Assembly (NCBI RefSeq): GCF_000817785.2
Contig: NZ_JTCM02000006.1
Span: 92,768-156,767 of the forward strand
DNA: 64,000 nt
Source: Hassallia byssoidea VB512170
GTDB lineage: Bacteria > Cyanobacteriota > Cyanobacteriia > Cyanobacteriales > Nostocaceae
Reading direction: 5' to 3'
In this document: in pieces, positions 8,291 through 16,878 of the stretch
Position numbering within the stretch: the stretch's first letter is position 1
Layout: every line of letters begins with the position of its first letter
The notes under the pieces: model-generated
What the model was told of the DNA's origin: nothing
The model's database searches: none
What the model saw: the letters and a program-made list of their open reading frames with translations, nothing else
Made by a program: the position numbers and the translations under genes

Positions 8291-9076
8291 CTACTTATCC
8301 ATCATAAAATCGAATTCATCGTAAGGCTTGGCATATCTAACTGCCAAACGAAAGTCGCTAGGTTGAGAAGTCTTCCACGCCCAAGTATAACTATTCGTTT
8401 GGTTTGCAGGAATCTCGTAGGAAGCTAACTTTCCATCCTTTTCTATTGCTTGCCACTTATTTTCTGGGTCATTGTGTTTTTTAACTTCAAAACGAACTCT
8501 AGGACCCTCATATATTTGACAATAATTTTGTCCTCCAATTGGGCAAGATGAATTAGATGAGCTTTGATAAGAAATTACGTGATTGTTGAAGTCATTTTGC
8601 ACAGATTTAGCGCAAGCTTTCCCCCGCCATTCCTTGATATTGTTCCATCCAATGGTATATTTATAGCGAGGTTTACCCCAACACTCTCCATTCGTAGCAG
8701 AATTAAGACAGTCTTCTGTGAAAGCTGAATTATTATTGGGTGTTCTGTCTGTCCTAATATATGGATTGTTGGACAAAAATCCACCTGCAATTGAAGATGT
8801 AAAGTTAGCGTTATTACAAGCTAAATCGGCATTTTGTGCCTGAATTGGCGGTTCACCACTCAGTTGGGTATTATCTGTTGGTTTTTCTACCGCGCCACTG
8901 GGAACTGTACGCAAAACATCCGATTCAGATGGCGAGTCTTGTCTTTGCGTAGCATTTTCGATCACATCCTGCGCTTGTACTGGCAAAACGTGCATGTTGC
9001 CGACTGCAAAATTTGCTACCACAAAAATAGCAATCGTTGCCACAAAAATTGCGAAGATACGTAATATTCTTTTCAT
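8291..9076 (-). CDS. Exported hypothetical protein with six cysteines
   Basis: A 261-aa protein with a signal peptide or anchor (KRILRIFAIFVATIAIFVV then a likely cut near VQAQ, about residue 35). A disordered region (about 37-85) precedes a compact domain with Cys residues at DLACNN, EDCLNS, GECWGK, KACAKS and SSCPIGGQNYC, probably disulphide-paired, and many Asn and aromatic residues. No known domain recognised. It lies 42 bases downstream of the small Cys-rich secreted gene on the same strand, so the two are likely co-expressed. Confidence 0.7.
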   Translation of the reverse strand: MKRILRIFAIFVATIAIFVVANFAVGNMHVLPVQAQDVIENATQRQDSPSESDVLRTVPSGAVEKPTDNTQLSGEPPIQAQNADLACNNANFTSSIAGGFLSNNPYIRTDRTPNNNSAFTEDCLNSATNGECWGKPRYKYTIGWNNIKEWRGKACAKSVQNDFNNHVISYQSSSNSSCPIGGQNYCQIYEGPRVRFEVKKHNDPENKWQAIEKDGKLASYEIPANQTNSYTWAWKTSQPSDFRLAVRYAKPYDEFDFMMDK

Positions 9077-9118
9077 AGCCTTGCTCTCTTACCTAATGCA
9101 TTTGCTTTCTTAGTAGTT

Positions 9119-9424
9119 TCACTTGCGAGTTGGTGTTGTTTTAACTACGCAATCTCCATTACCCGTGCAACCATTTGAATTGCTACATACCGTAATACAC
9201 ACATTACCTACATACGCACAGCACGTACCATTTGCTATTCTTTTTTTTCTACCCGGAGCTTTTAAATCTCCGATCGCTTGTCCTTTGTTACAATTAAGCT
9301 GGCTTTGTTGTGTTTCTTGTATCTGCGTCAAATTCAAGTTGCCTAAAGGAGCATTGTCAGCAATGACAACACTCGGTGATACAAAAAGTAATCCAAAAAC
9401 TGTTAGAAGTCCAATCTTTTTCAT
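9119..9424 (-). CDS. Small secreted Cys-rich protein
   Basis: A 101-aa precursor with a signal peptide (KKIGLLTVFGLLFVSPSVVIA, likely cut after Ala22). The mature part of about 79 residues is basic in the middle (PGRKKR) and ends with seven Cys in about 45 residues (NCNK, GTCCAY, NVCITVC, NGCTGNGDC). The mature size and cysteine density recall small secreted disulphide-rich peptides, but I recognise no family. It is the first gene of a probable two-gene unit with the exported protein at 8291. Confidence 0.65.
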   Translation of the reverse strand: MKKIGLLTVFGLLFVSPSVVIADNAPLGNLNLTQIQETQQSQLNCNKGQAIGDLKAPGRKKRIANGTCCAYVGNVCITVCSNSNGCTGNGDCVVKTTPTRK

Positions 9425-9767
9425 ATTTTTGCTAGTTGTTAAGAATTATTATGCAGCTTAGATGTCAGCCAAGTGGGAAATGTGCGTCAAAGCTAAATTC
9501 ACCAACAGGACTTACGCACAAGTCACGGAAAAACGTAGACGCGGAGGGCATAGAGAACACAGAAGTTGAGAGGAGCGTTGTTTGTTTTTGCGTAAGTCCT
9601 AATCAACTTGACTTTCTACTTTTCCAAGATGGCTTATTTGACTTGAATTTTTCTAGATCGGTTTTGGATCAACGAGGGTGATCTGAAAAATCAACTTTTT
9701 GCGTAAATAGTAAACTCGGTGGTGATAGGTTATATATATATCGCTGCAAAAGCCCAGATTTGCCATT
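9425..9767. other. Intergenic region with a dispersed repeat
   Basis: About 340 bases upstream of the STAND/WD40 gene. Positions 9508-9600 carry a dispersed repeat (GGACTTACGCACAAGTCACGG with AACGTAGACGCGGAGGGC), related to copies near 32.39 and 63.80 kb. An open frame crossing it is translated repeat and is not called. TATATATATATCG at about 9732 may be part of the STAND promoter. Confidence 0.5.
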
Positions 9768-12700
9768 ATGTCTACTCTCAAAGCATCTTTATGGGGTATA
9801 GCTAGAATTAAACAAGCAAGAAAAGAAAAGGGTTGGACAATTGACGATCCGAGATGGCTTGAGGAAGCAAGTAAAATTTTAGGTACAGATTGGCAAGAAG
9901 AAGGTTTTTTTGCTGAAGGGATTTCTCAAGGAACTTGGAAACGCTTTTTAGCAGGAAAACTACCAATTAATTCCGCAGCTTTTAAAGCTTATTGCTTAAT
10001 TCTTGGACTCAACTGGAATGAGATTGTTGAGCGAAATATACACCAAGATTGGGGTGAGGCATCAGATGTATCTATTTTCTACGGTCGTACTCAAGAAGCG
10101 CATCTTTTAGAGCAGTGGATTATAGATGAAAACTGCCGTTTGGTAGTACTTTTAGGTATGGGTGGCATAGGTAAAACTGCTCTTGCTGCTAAACTGGGAC
10201 AGCAATTTCAACATGAATTTGAGTATATAATTTGGCGAAGTCTCCGTAATGCTCCGGTAGTGTCAGAAATATTGACAGAAATGATTCAATTTCTCTCAGA
10301 CCAACAGGAAATAGACTTGCCAAGGAACTTAGACGGTAAAATCTTACGGTTAATAAATTACTTGCGTTTACGTCGCTGTTTGTTAGTGTTAGATAATGCT
10401 GAGGCAGTACTTAAAAGTGGCGATCGCACTGGTAGCTATCGAGAAGGATATTCTGGTTACGGTCAGTTAGTGCGATGTATTGCAGAAACATCTCACAAAA
10501 GTTGTTTAATCCTAACTTCTCGTGAGAAACCGAAAGGATTAGCAAAATTAGAAGGTGAAATACCCGTTCGCTGCTTGCAATTAACTGGTTTACCCACAGA
10601 AGTAGGCAGAGAAATTTTCTTTACTAAAGGTTCTTTTATTGGTTTAGAAGAAGAATGGCAAGTTTTAATTGACCATTATGCCGGAAATCCCTTGGCATTA
10701 AAGATTGTGGCTGCGGCAATTAGAGATTTTTTTGAGAGTAATATTTCCGAATTCTTACGATTTTTAAATCAAGGTACATTCATTTTTGATGATATCCGCG
10801 ATTTATTAGATAGACAATTTCATCGATTGAGCAAATTAGAACAAGATATCATGTATTGGATCTGCATTAATAGAGAGCCAATAACTTTGACTAAATTGCA
10901 AGATGATTTTATTGCCAATCTACCGCATTCGGAAATTATACAGGCGATCGCATCTTTACAACGGCGATCGTTGATTGAAAAAAATGGCGCTGAATTTACC
11001 CAGCAGCCTGTCGTCATGGAGTACATGACCACTCAATTAATTGAGCGTATTTGCCAAGAAATTACTGACACCAAAATTGAATTATTTAAAAGTCATGCTT
11101 TGATTCAAGCAACCGCTAAAGATTATATCCGAGATAGCCAAATTTTCCTGATATTGCAACCATTAATTGAAAAATTACTCGCTAGCTTCGGTGATGCCAA
11201 AAATATTGAAAGCTGTTTCAAACAACTTCTAGCAAAACTGAGAAATGAATCGTCTATAGAAACAGGATATATTAGCGGGAATATCATTAATATTCTGCGT
11301 CAATTAAAAATAGATTTAAATAATTATGACTTTTCCCATCTCAGAGTTTGGCAAGCGAATCTAGAAAATATCAAATTGCATAATGTCAATTTTGCTTATT
11401 CAGACTTAACCAAATCCGTTTTTTCGGAAATTTTGGTTAACGTGATGTCTGTAGCCTTTAGTCCCGATGGTAAACTGTTAGCTACAGGTTGTGCCGATGC
11501 TAACATTCGCTTGTGGCAAGTGCAAACAGGCAAACATCTTCTTACCTTTGAAGGACACACCAATCAAATATTTTCAGTCGCTTTTAGTCCTCAAGGTAAC
11601 ATCCTTGCTAGCGGTAGTGTTGACTCTTTAGTGAAACTTTGGGATATTACCACAGGCAAAGAAATCAGAACTTGCACCGGACACGATTTGGGAGTGTCTT
11701 CAGTAGACTTTAGTCCGGATGGGTCAATTTTAGCTAGCGGTGGTTTAGATAACATAGTAAAGCTTTGGGATGTCAGTACAGGTCTTTGCCGATATACTTG
11801 TCAAGGACATAGCAATCAGGTATTTTCCCTAGCTTTCAGCTTTGATGGCAAACAAGTTGGAAGTGGCAGTTTAGATAGCACTATCAAGCTTTGGGATATT
11901 ACCACCGGCAAAGAAATTAGAACTTGCACCGGACACACTAACGCAGTATTTTCTGTAGCTTTCAGTCCTGATAGTCAACAGGTCGCAAGTGGCAGTTTAG
12001 ACACTACTATCAAGCTTTGGGATATTACCACAGGCAAAGAAATTAGAACTTGCACCGGACACACTAACGGAGTCTTTTCTGTAGCTTTTAGTCCTGATGG
12101 TAGAACGTTAGTTAGTGGCAGTGCGGACAAAACAGTGAGGTTGTGGGATGTCAGCACCAGTACTTGCTTGAAAACTTGCACCGGACACATTAATAGTATT
12201 CACTCAGTCGCTTTCAGCCCAGATGGACACACAGTAGCTAGTGGCAGCATCGACCAAACGATGAGGTTATGGTCTATTGATAGCGGCATCTGCCTGAGAA
12301 CCTCTAGCGGATATTGTAATATAATATATTCTTTGTCCTTCAGTCCAGAGGAGCTAAAATTAGTTAGCGGTAGTTCCGACCAAGCAGTAAGGCTGTGGGA
12401 TGTCAATATCGGTGAATGCCTGAATACTTTGTCCGGTCATAGTTCTCAAGTATTTTCCGTGGCATTCAGTTATGACGGCAAAACCGTGGCAAGTGGAAGT
12501 TTTGACGCTTCTGTGAAGCTATGGGATGTCAACAAGTGCGAATGTTTGCATACTTTCCAAGGACATACTAACTGGGTGCATTCAGTAGCATTCAGTCCCG
12601 ATAACAAAACCTTAGCTAGTGGCAGTTTTGACAGTTCAATTAAGCTTTGGGATATCAGCAGTGGTCTAGAGTTGAAAACTCTTTTGGGACACAGCGGAGG

Positions 12701-13292
12701 AGTGTTTTCAGTAGCATTCAGCCCTGATGGTAACAACTTAGTCAGCGGTAGTATAGATACCTCAGTCAAACTTTGGAATGTCAAAAACGGCTTAGAGGTT
12801 ATGACGTTTAATGGACACAGCAATTATGTCTTCTCAGTCGCATGTAGTCCGGATGGTCATACTCTGGCAAGTGGCAGTGCCGAAACTACAGTCAGGCTGT
12901 GGGATATCATTACAGGAAAATGCCTGAGAATTTGCTTGGGACATACCAACTGGGTAACTTCCGTTGCCTTCAGTCCCTGTGGAAAATTCTTAGTTAGTGG
13001 CAGTGCAGACCATACAATTAAGCTGTGGGATGTGACTACAGGTGAATGCTTGTACACTTACCACGAACATACTCATGTAGTATCTTCAGTCATCTTTAGT
13101 CCTCAAGGCAAAACACTTGCCAGCGGTTCCCAAGACCAGACAATAAAACTATGGGATATCAAAACAGGCAAATGCCTCAAAACCTTGAGTACTCCTAGAC
13201 TTTACGAAGGTATGAACATCACAAAGGCTTATGGTTTAACATCAGCACAAAAAGCTTCTTTGATAACTCTCGGCGCGTCGGCTGAATTTTAG
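9768..13292 (+). CDS. STAND NTPase with NB-ARC core and 14 WD40 repeats
   Basis: A 1174-aa modular protein. Residues about 1-90 form a helical, HTH-like N-terminal module typical of cyanobacterial NB-ARC proteins ([20 protein letters not shown]). The NTPase follows, with P-loop G130-MGGIGKT, a Walker B-like CLLVLDNAE and GNPLALKI (GxP). Helical winged-helix and arm regions run to about 540. Fourteen WD40 repeats of about 42 residues (about 557-1140) would give two seven-blade propellers. The 14 units are highly alike, indicating recent internal amplification. STAND proteins act as ligand-gated switches in signalling or immunity; this one has no evident C-terminal effector, so the N-terminal module may be the output. 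Confidence 0.9.
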   Translation: MSTLKASLWGIARIKQARKEKGWTIDDPRWLEEASKILGTDWQEEGFFAEGISQGTWKRFLAGKLPINSAAFKAYCLILGLNWNEIVERNIHQDWGEASDVSIFYGRTQEAHLLEQWIIDENCRLVVLLGMGGIGKTALAAKLGQQFQHEFEYIIWRSLRNAPVVSEILTEMIQFLSDQQEIDLPRNLDGKILRLINYLRLRRCLLVLDNAEAVLKSGDRTGSYREGYSGYGQLVRCIAETSHKSCLILTSREKPKGLAKLEGEIPVRCLQLTGLPTEVGREIFFTKGSFIGLEEEWQVLIDHYAGNPLALKIVAAAIRDFFESNISEFLRFLNQGTFIFDDIRDLLDRQFHRLSKLEQDIMYWICINREPITLTKLQDDFIANLPHSEIIQAIASLQRRSLIEKNGAEFTQQPVVMEYMTTQLIERICQEITDTKIELFKSHALIQATAKDYIRDSQIFLILQPLIEKLLASFGDAKNIESCFKQLLAKLRNESSIETGYISGNIINILRQLKIDLNNYDFSHLRVWQANLENIKLHNVNFAYSDLTKSVFSEILVNVMSVAFSPDGKLLATGCADANIRLWQVQTGKHLLTFEGHTNQIFSVAFSPQGNILASGSVDSLVKLWDITTGKEIRTCTGHDLGVSSVDFSPDGSILASGGLDNIVKLWDVSTGLCRYTCQGHSNQVFSLAFSFDGKQVGSGSLDSTIKLWDITTGKEIRTCTGHTNAVFSVAFSPDSQQVASGSLDTTIKLWDITTGKEIRTCTGHTNGVFSVAFSPDGRTLVSGSADKTVRLWDVSTSTCLKTCTGHINSIHSVAFSPDGHTVASGSIDQTMRLWSIDSGICLRTSSGYCNIIYSLSFSPEELKLVSGSSDQAVRLWDVNIGECLNTLSGHSSQVFSVAFSYDGKTVASGSFDASVKLWDVNKCECLHTFQGHTNWVHSVAFSPDNKTLASGSFDSSIKLWDISSGLELKTLLGHSGGVFSVAFSPDGNNLVSGSIDTSVKLWNVKNGLEVMTFNGHSNYVFSVACSPDGHTLASGSAETTVRLWDIITGKCLRICLGHTNWVTSVAFSPCGKFLVSGSADHTIKLWDVTTGECLYTYHEHTHVVSSVIFSPQGKTLASGSQDQTIKLWDIKTGKCLKTLSTPRLYEGMNITKAYGLTSAQKASLITLGASAEF

Positions 13293-13415
13293 TATTAGAT
13301 ATTACCACTTTCCGATATAGCATAATTCATACCTTAAACAGTAAACTAAATATTCATAAGCGCTAATTTCAAATTTCTTAATCAACGCTGTTTGCGGTTC
13401 GTTTCACTAAACTCC

Positions 13416-14807
13416 ATGTTAGAAGGCTCAATACTCCAACAATTAGAAACTGCCCACCGTCACACTACTAGACCAATTCGCTTTGGGGTGTATTATAAAA
13501 ATACGCTGGTGTCACTGTGTCATGCTCTCGAAGACCACATTTTAAGCGATGACACTAAACCTTTAGTAATTACAGCCTTCCAACAGGGAAAATGGTATTT
13601 GCAAGAAGCCGATCGCTATGCAGATATTGCCAATAAATCCCGCCAAATCGTCATCATGGCTGCCCCAGATGCAGGTTTTGCCGAACATCCCACCAGCGAA
13701 CTTGACAATGTAGACTTACTAGCGTTAGATACTAGCGATCCAGTTGCCCAAGAATGGCATTTAATTATTCTCTCACCAAAATACACAGCGATGGTACTTT
13801 GTCAAGAGCTATCTGAAGCTGATTATGGGACGGCAGGAATACCTACATCTGACTTAGAGCGGAAATTTTATGGGTTGTGGACATTTGAGCCAGAGTTAGT
13901 GCATCAAACAGCAGAAATAGCGATCGCCCACATCGAACCATACAATTTAGAATTAGCGAACAAACTCAAAGCACATAAACAGACAATTCAGCCTAGCCTT
14001 GCGACACCAGAAAACTTGAGTGCAGTAGTCTCGCGTGTGGTAGATTATCTTCAGACTGGGCAAGAGAATTTATCTACACCCACAGCGCCAAATAAACAAA
14101 TTTTGGATCGCAACTTGGTTTCCAACGAAATCCAAGCATTTTTGCGGATGGCACAACTGATGGATATGGCTGATGTCAAGAATCCAATGGCAGCAGCAGA
14201 AGTAGTAGTGCTTTGTGAGGCGATCGCTCAAGTATTGGATCTTCCCGCATGGCAAGTGAAAAGATTGCGCCTTGCCGGTTTGCTGCATCGCATAGATCCA
14301 TTACAAAAAGCAGAAAGCATTCTCACACCCGGTACATCTACACGTTACCACGAAGAAGCACCTAGCAGTCGTTTAAGTTGTCCTTTAGTACCAGGAGCGC
14401 AGGTATTGCGAACTATGCCACGACTGCGAGCAGTAGCACAAATCATTACTCATCAAAGCGAATGGTGGGATGGTACAGGTGAACCAGCCAGCTTATCTGG
14501 CGATGAAATTCCTTTAGAATCGCGGATTTTAGCGTTGGTAGCAAACTTTCAGTGTCGAGTCAACCAGAAACAAGCATCTCAATTGACTCGCGAAGAAATA
14601 TTTGCTCAAGCTTTAGAAGAGTGCAGACAGCAACAATCGACGCGCTTTGACCCTAAACTAATAGATACCCTAGCTTTGTTAGTTATGGGCTTGCAACAAG
14701 GAATCGAATTACCTTTGATGACACCTAAAGTTAGTGCTGGTATGTGGTTACTTGATGCGAGACTAGATAGCGAAATGAAAACTGCGGTTATGAAAAATGA
14801 ATATTGA
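13416..14807 (+). CDS. DICT sensory domain plus HD-type domain protein
   Basis: A 463-aa protein. The N-terminal DICT-like region (about 1-170: RPIRFGVYYKNTLVSLCHALED, WHLIILSPKYTAMVLCQE) is a sensor module usually linked to GGDEF, EAL or HD outputs. The C-terminal part (about 225-430) looks like an HD/HD-GYP fold (LRLAGLLHRID, ITHQSEWWDGTGEP, SRILALVANFQ), but the canonical HD pair is degenerate (HRID), so phosphodiesterase activity is doubtful. I chose ATG 13416 (MLEGSILQQLE) over an upstream TTG at 13392 because it matches the family N-terminus. Confidence 0.85.
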   Translation: MLEGSILQQLETAHRHTTRPIRFGVYYKNTLVSLCHALEDHILSDDTKPLVITAFQQGKWYLQEADRYADIANKSRQIVIMAAPDAGFAEHPTSELDNVDLLALDTSDPVAQEWHLIILSPKYTAMVLCQELSEADYGTAGIPTSDLERKFYGLWTFEPELVHQTAEIAIAHIEPYNLELANKLKAHKQTIQPSLATPENLSAVVSRVVDYLQTGQENLSTPTAPNKQILDRNLVSNEIQAFLRMAQLMDMADVKNPMAAAEVVVLCEAIAQVLDLPAWQVKRLRLAGLLHRIDPLQKAESILTPGTSTRYHEEAPSSRLSCPLVPGAQVLRTMPRLRAVAQIITHQSEWWDGTGEPASLSGDEIPLESRILALVANFQCRVNQKQASQLTREEIFAQALEECRQQQSTRFDPKLIDTLALLVMGLQQGIELPLMTPKVSAGMWLLDARLDSEMKTAVMKNEY

Positions 14808-14818
14808 ACCATTTTATA

Positions 14819-15012
14819 TTTGTAACCGACACCCTAGAAGGGTGTGGCTACACGTACAAAGGCTGCCTCCGCAGCCTTGGTTCATCGTATAGTAACCGAC
14901 ACCCTAGAAGGGTACGGCTACATATACAAAGGCTGACTCCGCAGCCTTAACAGTCCTAGCCTGCGGAGGCAGGCTTCGTTAGTATAGCCCCACCCTTCTA
15001 GGGTGAGGGCGT
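14819..15012. repeat. Tandem plus inverted repeat cluster (ACCCTAGAAGGGT family)
   Basis: Two direct copies begin with GTAACCGACACCCTAGAAGG (about 14820 and 14891) and end with ACAAAGGCTGMCTCCGCAGCC. An inverted relative (CCCACCCTTCTAGGGTGAGG) closes the block near 15000. Each unit contains its own hairpins (ACCCTAGAAGGGT, GGCTGCCTCCGCAGCC). A partial relative lies near 61.04-61.14 kb. Confidence 0.8.
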
Positions 15013-15047
15013 GTGCGTATATTTACCAGCTTGATATAACTTAACTT

Positions 15048-15686
15048 ATGAATATTGAAGCATTGCGATCGGGAAAACTCAAACAACTTCCAGGGGCAGA
15101 TTTAGAAGACGAGGAACTTACTAGATTAGATTTAAGCCGCATCAATCTTGCTGGCGCCAACCTTGTCGGCACAAATTTGGCTAATTCTAAACTCGAAGGT
15201 GGGCATTTAGAGGGAGCTAACTTAATGGGAGCCATCCTTGTGCAAACTGACTTGCGAGCGAATTTGATGGGAGCAAACTTGATGCAAGCAGATTTGACGG
15301 GTGCTGATTTGCGCGGTAGCAACTTGCGCGGTGCTAATTTGATGGGAGCCGCACTCAGCGACGTTTCTTTAGCGGGTGCTTTCTTAAGTGGTAGCAATTT
15401 GATGAATGTCAACTTGCAAGGTGTTGACTTGCGCGGTGCTGATTTAAGAGGTGCGAACCTCACCGGCGCAAATCTTAAAGGTGCAGACTTAAGCCGCGCA
15501 GATTTGCAAGGTGCGTTGTTGAGTCAAGCAAATCTAGAAGAAGCTGACTTGCGCTCTGCGAATTTAGCGGGAGCGAATTTAACAGGAGCAAACTTGCTGT
15601 GTGCTGAGTTAGACGGGGCAAATTTAAGCGGAGTTAATCTCGATAGAGCTTGTTTGGTAGGAACAGTGATTGAGAAAAGTTCTTGA
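15048..15686 (+). CDS. Pentapeptide-repeat protein
   Basis: A 212-aa protein made almost wholly of A(D/N)LxG pentapeptides (about residues 25-205), predicted to form a right-handed quadrilateral beta-helix. A short N-terminal segment (IEALRSGKLKQLPGADLEDE) precedes it. One unit is out of phase (QTDLRANLMGANL), a likely small in-frame deletion that puts a kink in the helix. No signal peptide or membrane helix, so it is probably cytoplasmic. Biochemical roles in this superfamily vary and none can be assigned here. Confidence 0.85.
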   Translation: MNIEALRSGKLKQLPGADLEDEELTRLDLSRINLAGANLVGTNLANSKLEGGHLEGANLMGAILVQTDLRANLMGANLMQADLTGADLRGSNLRGANLMGAALSDVSLAGAFLSGSNLMNVNLQGVDLRGADLRGANLTGANLKGADLSRADLQGALLSQANLEEADLRSANLAGANLTGANLLCAELDGANLSGVNLDRACLVGTVIEKSS

Positions 15687-15754
15687 AGCCTCCAAGAAGT
15701 GCAGTAGCCCTTTCCACTGCTAGAATTTTCAATAAGTGAAGTAGGAAAAAAGTT

Positions 15755-15985
15755 GTGAGTCTACAGGAAGTTCTCAACCTAGCAAAGCAGCTTTCAGTGG
15801 TGGATAAAGTGCGCTTAATTCAGCAAATTGCTCCTGATATAGAACACGAGTTAATGGATAATCCGCCACAAGAGCGTAAATCTTTGTGGGGTTTATGTAG
15901 TGATTTGGGGCAAGCACCTTCCGCATCTGAAATTGATGTAATTCGGACTGAAGAATGGGCTAACTTTCCAAGGGATGACATTTAA
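15755..15985 (+). CDS. Probable antitoxin of a PIN-type TA pair
   Basis: A 76-aa acidic protein with GTG start and GTAGGA about 7 bases upstream. The N-terminal helices (EVLNLAKQLSVVDKVRLIQQIA) resemble the dimerising part of small cyanobacterial antitoxins. The C-terminal part is acidic and Trp-containing, fit to wrap the toxin. Its stop overlaps the start of the PIN gene by one base (TAATG), a sign of translational coupling. Confidence 0.75.
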   Translation: MSLQEVLNLAKQLSVVDKVRLIQQIAPDIEHELMDNPPQERKSLWGLCSDLGQAPSASEIDVIRTEEWANFPRDDI

Positions 15986-16386
15986 TGCTGCGTGCTGTAG
16001 TGGATACCCATGCAATAATATGGTACATTTTTGGCGATCGCCGACTTTCAATAACTGCTCAGAATGCAATCGCTGAAATAGCATCTGATGGCAATCAAGT
16101 CGCTTTCTCCTCCATTACCTTGGCAGAGATTGTCTACTTGAGTGAAAAAGGACGAATTTCACCACTGACGCTTGAACGTCTGCTTGCAGCTGTTGACACA
16201 ACCGATGCTGTTTTGGTTGAAGTTCCGTTTAATCGTGATATAGCCAATGCTTTACGCTTAGTTACTCGTACAGAAGTTCCAGATTTACCCGATCGCATTA
16301 TCGCCGCTACAGCTTTGCATTTAAAAGTGCCACTGATTAGTCGGGACAGTAAAATTCAACTATCGAGCGTCAATACTATTTGGTAA
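15985..16386 (+). CDS. PIN-domain toxin (VapC-like ribonuclease)
   Basis: A 133-aa PIN domain. The four acidic positions expected for a metal-dependent RNase are visible: D7 (VVDTHAIIWY), Glu in TLAEIVYL, Asp in LPDRIIAATAL and Asp in ISRDSKI. VapC-type toxins cut tRNA or rRNA and are neutralised by the gene just upstream, which overlaps by one base. The length is normal and all catalytic positions are intact, so the pair may be functional. Confidence 0.88.
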   Translation: MLRAVVDTHAIIWYIFGDRRLSITAQNAIAEIASDGNQVAFSSITLAEIVYLSEKGRISPLTLERLLAAVDTTDAVLVEVPFNRDIANALRLVTRTEVPDLPDRIIAATALHLKVPLISRDSKIQLSSVNTIW

Positions 16387-16471
16387 TTAGGGCTTACGCA
16401 TTGTACAAATTTATTATCTTGTGCATTCATGAAAATACGTCTCTACAGCCGATATGTTGTGCGTGAGTACT
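16387..16471. other. Intergenic sequence after the TA pair
   Basis: A short non-coding stretch with an ACGTCTCTAC word found in the hairpin repeat at 33985. No gene. Confidence 0.4.
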
Positions 16472-16650
16472 GATAGTTCGATTACTAGGGTGTTGGAAAA
16501 AACAACGGGAATTACCGCGCCACGCAGCGATTTAGCCGCCATGCGAAATCCGATACGGTGATAAAATATGACGATAATCGCTCCTATGTTGCAAAAGGCA
16601 ATGACGGATATACTTGCGGATTTGGTGTGAGGTGGGATGGTGGGGAAGTG
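16472..16650 (+). pseudogene. Tyrosine recombinase C-terminal remnant, copy 1
   Basis: Translation gives SSITRVLEK, a one-base frameshift in an A run, then NNGNYRATQRFSRHAK and DTVIKYDDNR. This is the end of a phage-type integrase: the His in SRHAK and the nucleophile Tyr in KYDDNR are visible. The N-terminal catalytic core is absent. A second copy lies at about 19985-20200, so the pair flanks the 922-aa surface gene. Confidence 0.7.
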
Positions 16651-16878
16651 CGATCGCTGTTAACCAAGGGTATAGTGAGAATAACAATGCTGTAGACAGT
16701 TTTTAACTCCTATCTTCTGATCATTGAAAACTGCTTTCACTTACTGATTAAAAAGGTGGGCGATTCGGTGATGTAAAAGAATGTCTTGGCACTAAGATTC
16801 TGGTTCGATACGTTAGGTGGTGCGAGATAGGTAAAGCACAACCCAACATACTGCTACACACTAATTATAAGCACTTAC
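16651..16878. other. Intergenic sequence downstream of the surface protein gene
   Basis: About 230 bases with one HIP1 site. No gene or clear terminator recognised. Confidence 0.4.

Noticed and set aside
9436..9681. 81-codon open frame before the STAND gene
   Set aside because: Most of it is a translated dispersed repeat.
11975..13057. Several open frames antisense to the WD40 region
   Set aside because: They mirror the WD40 codon periodicity and have no independent features.
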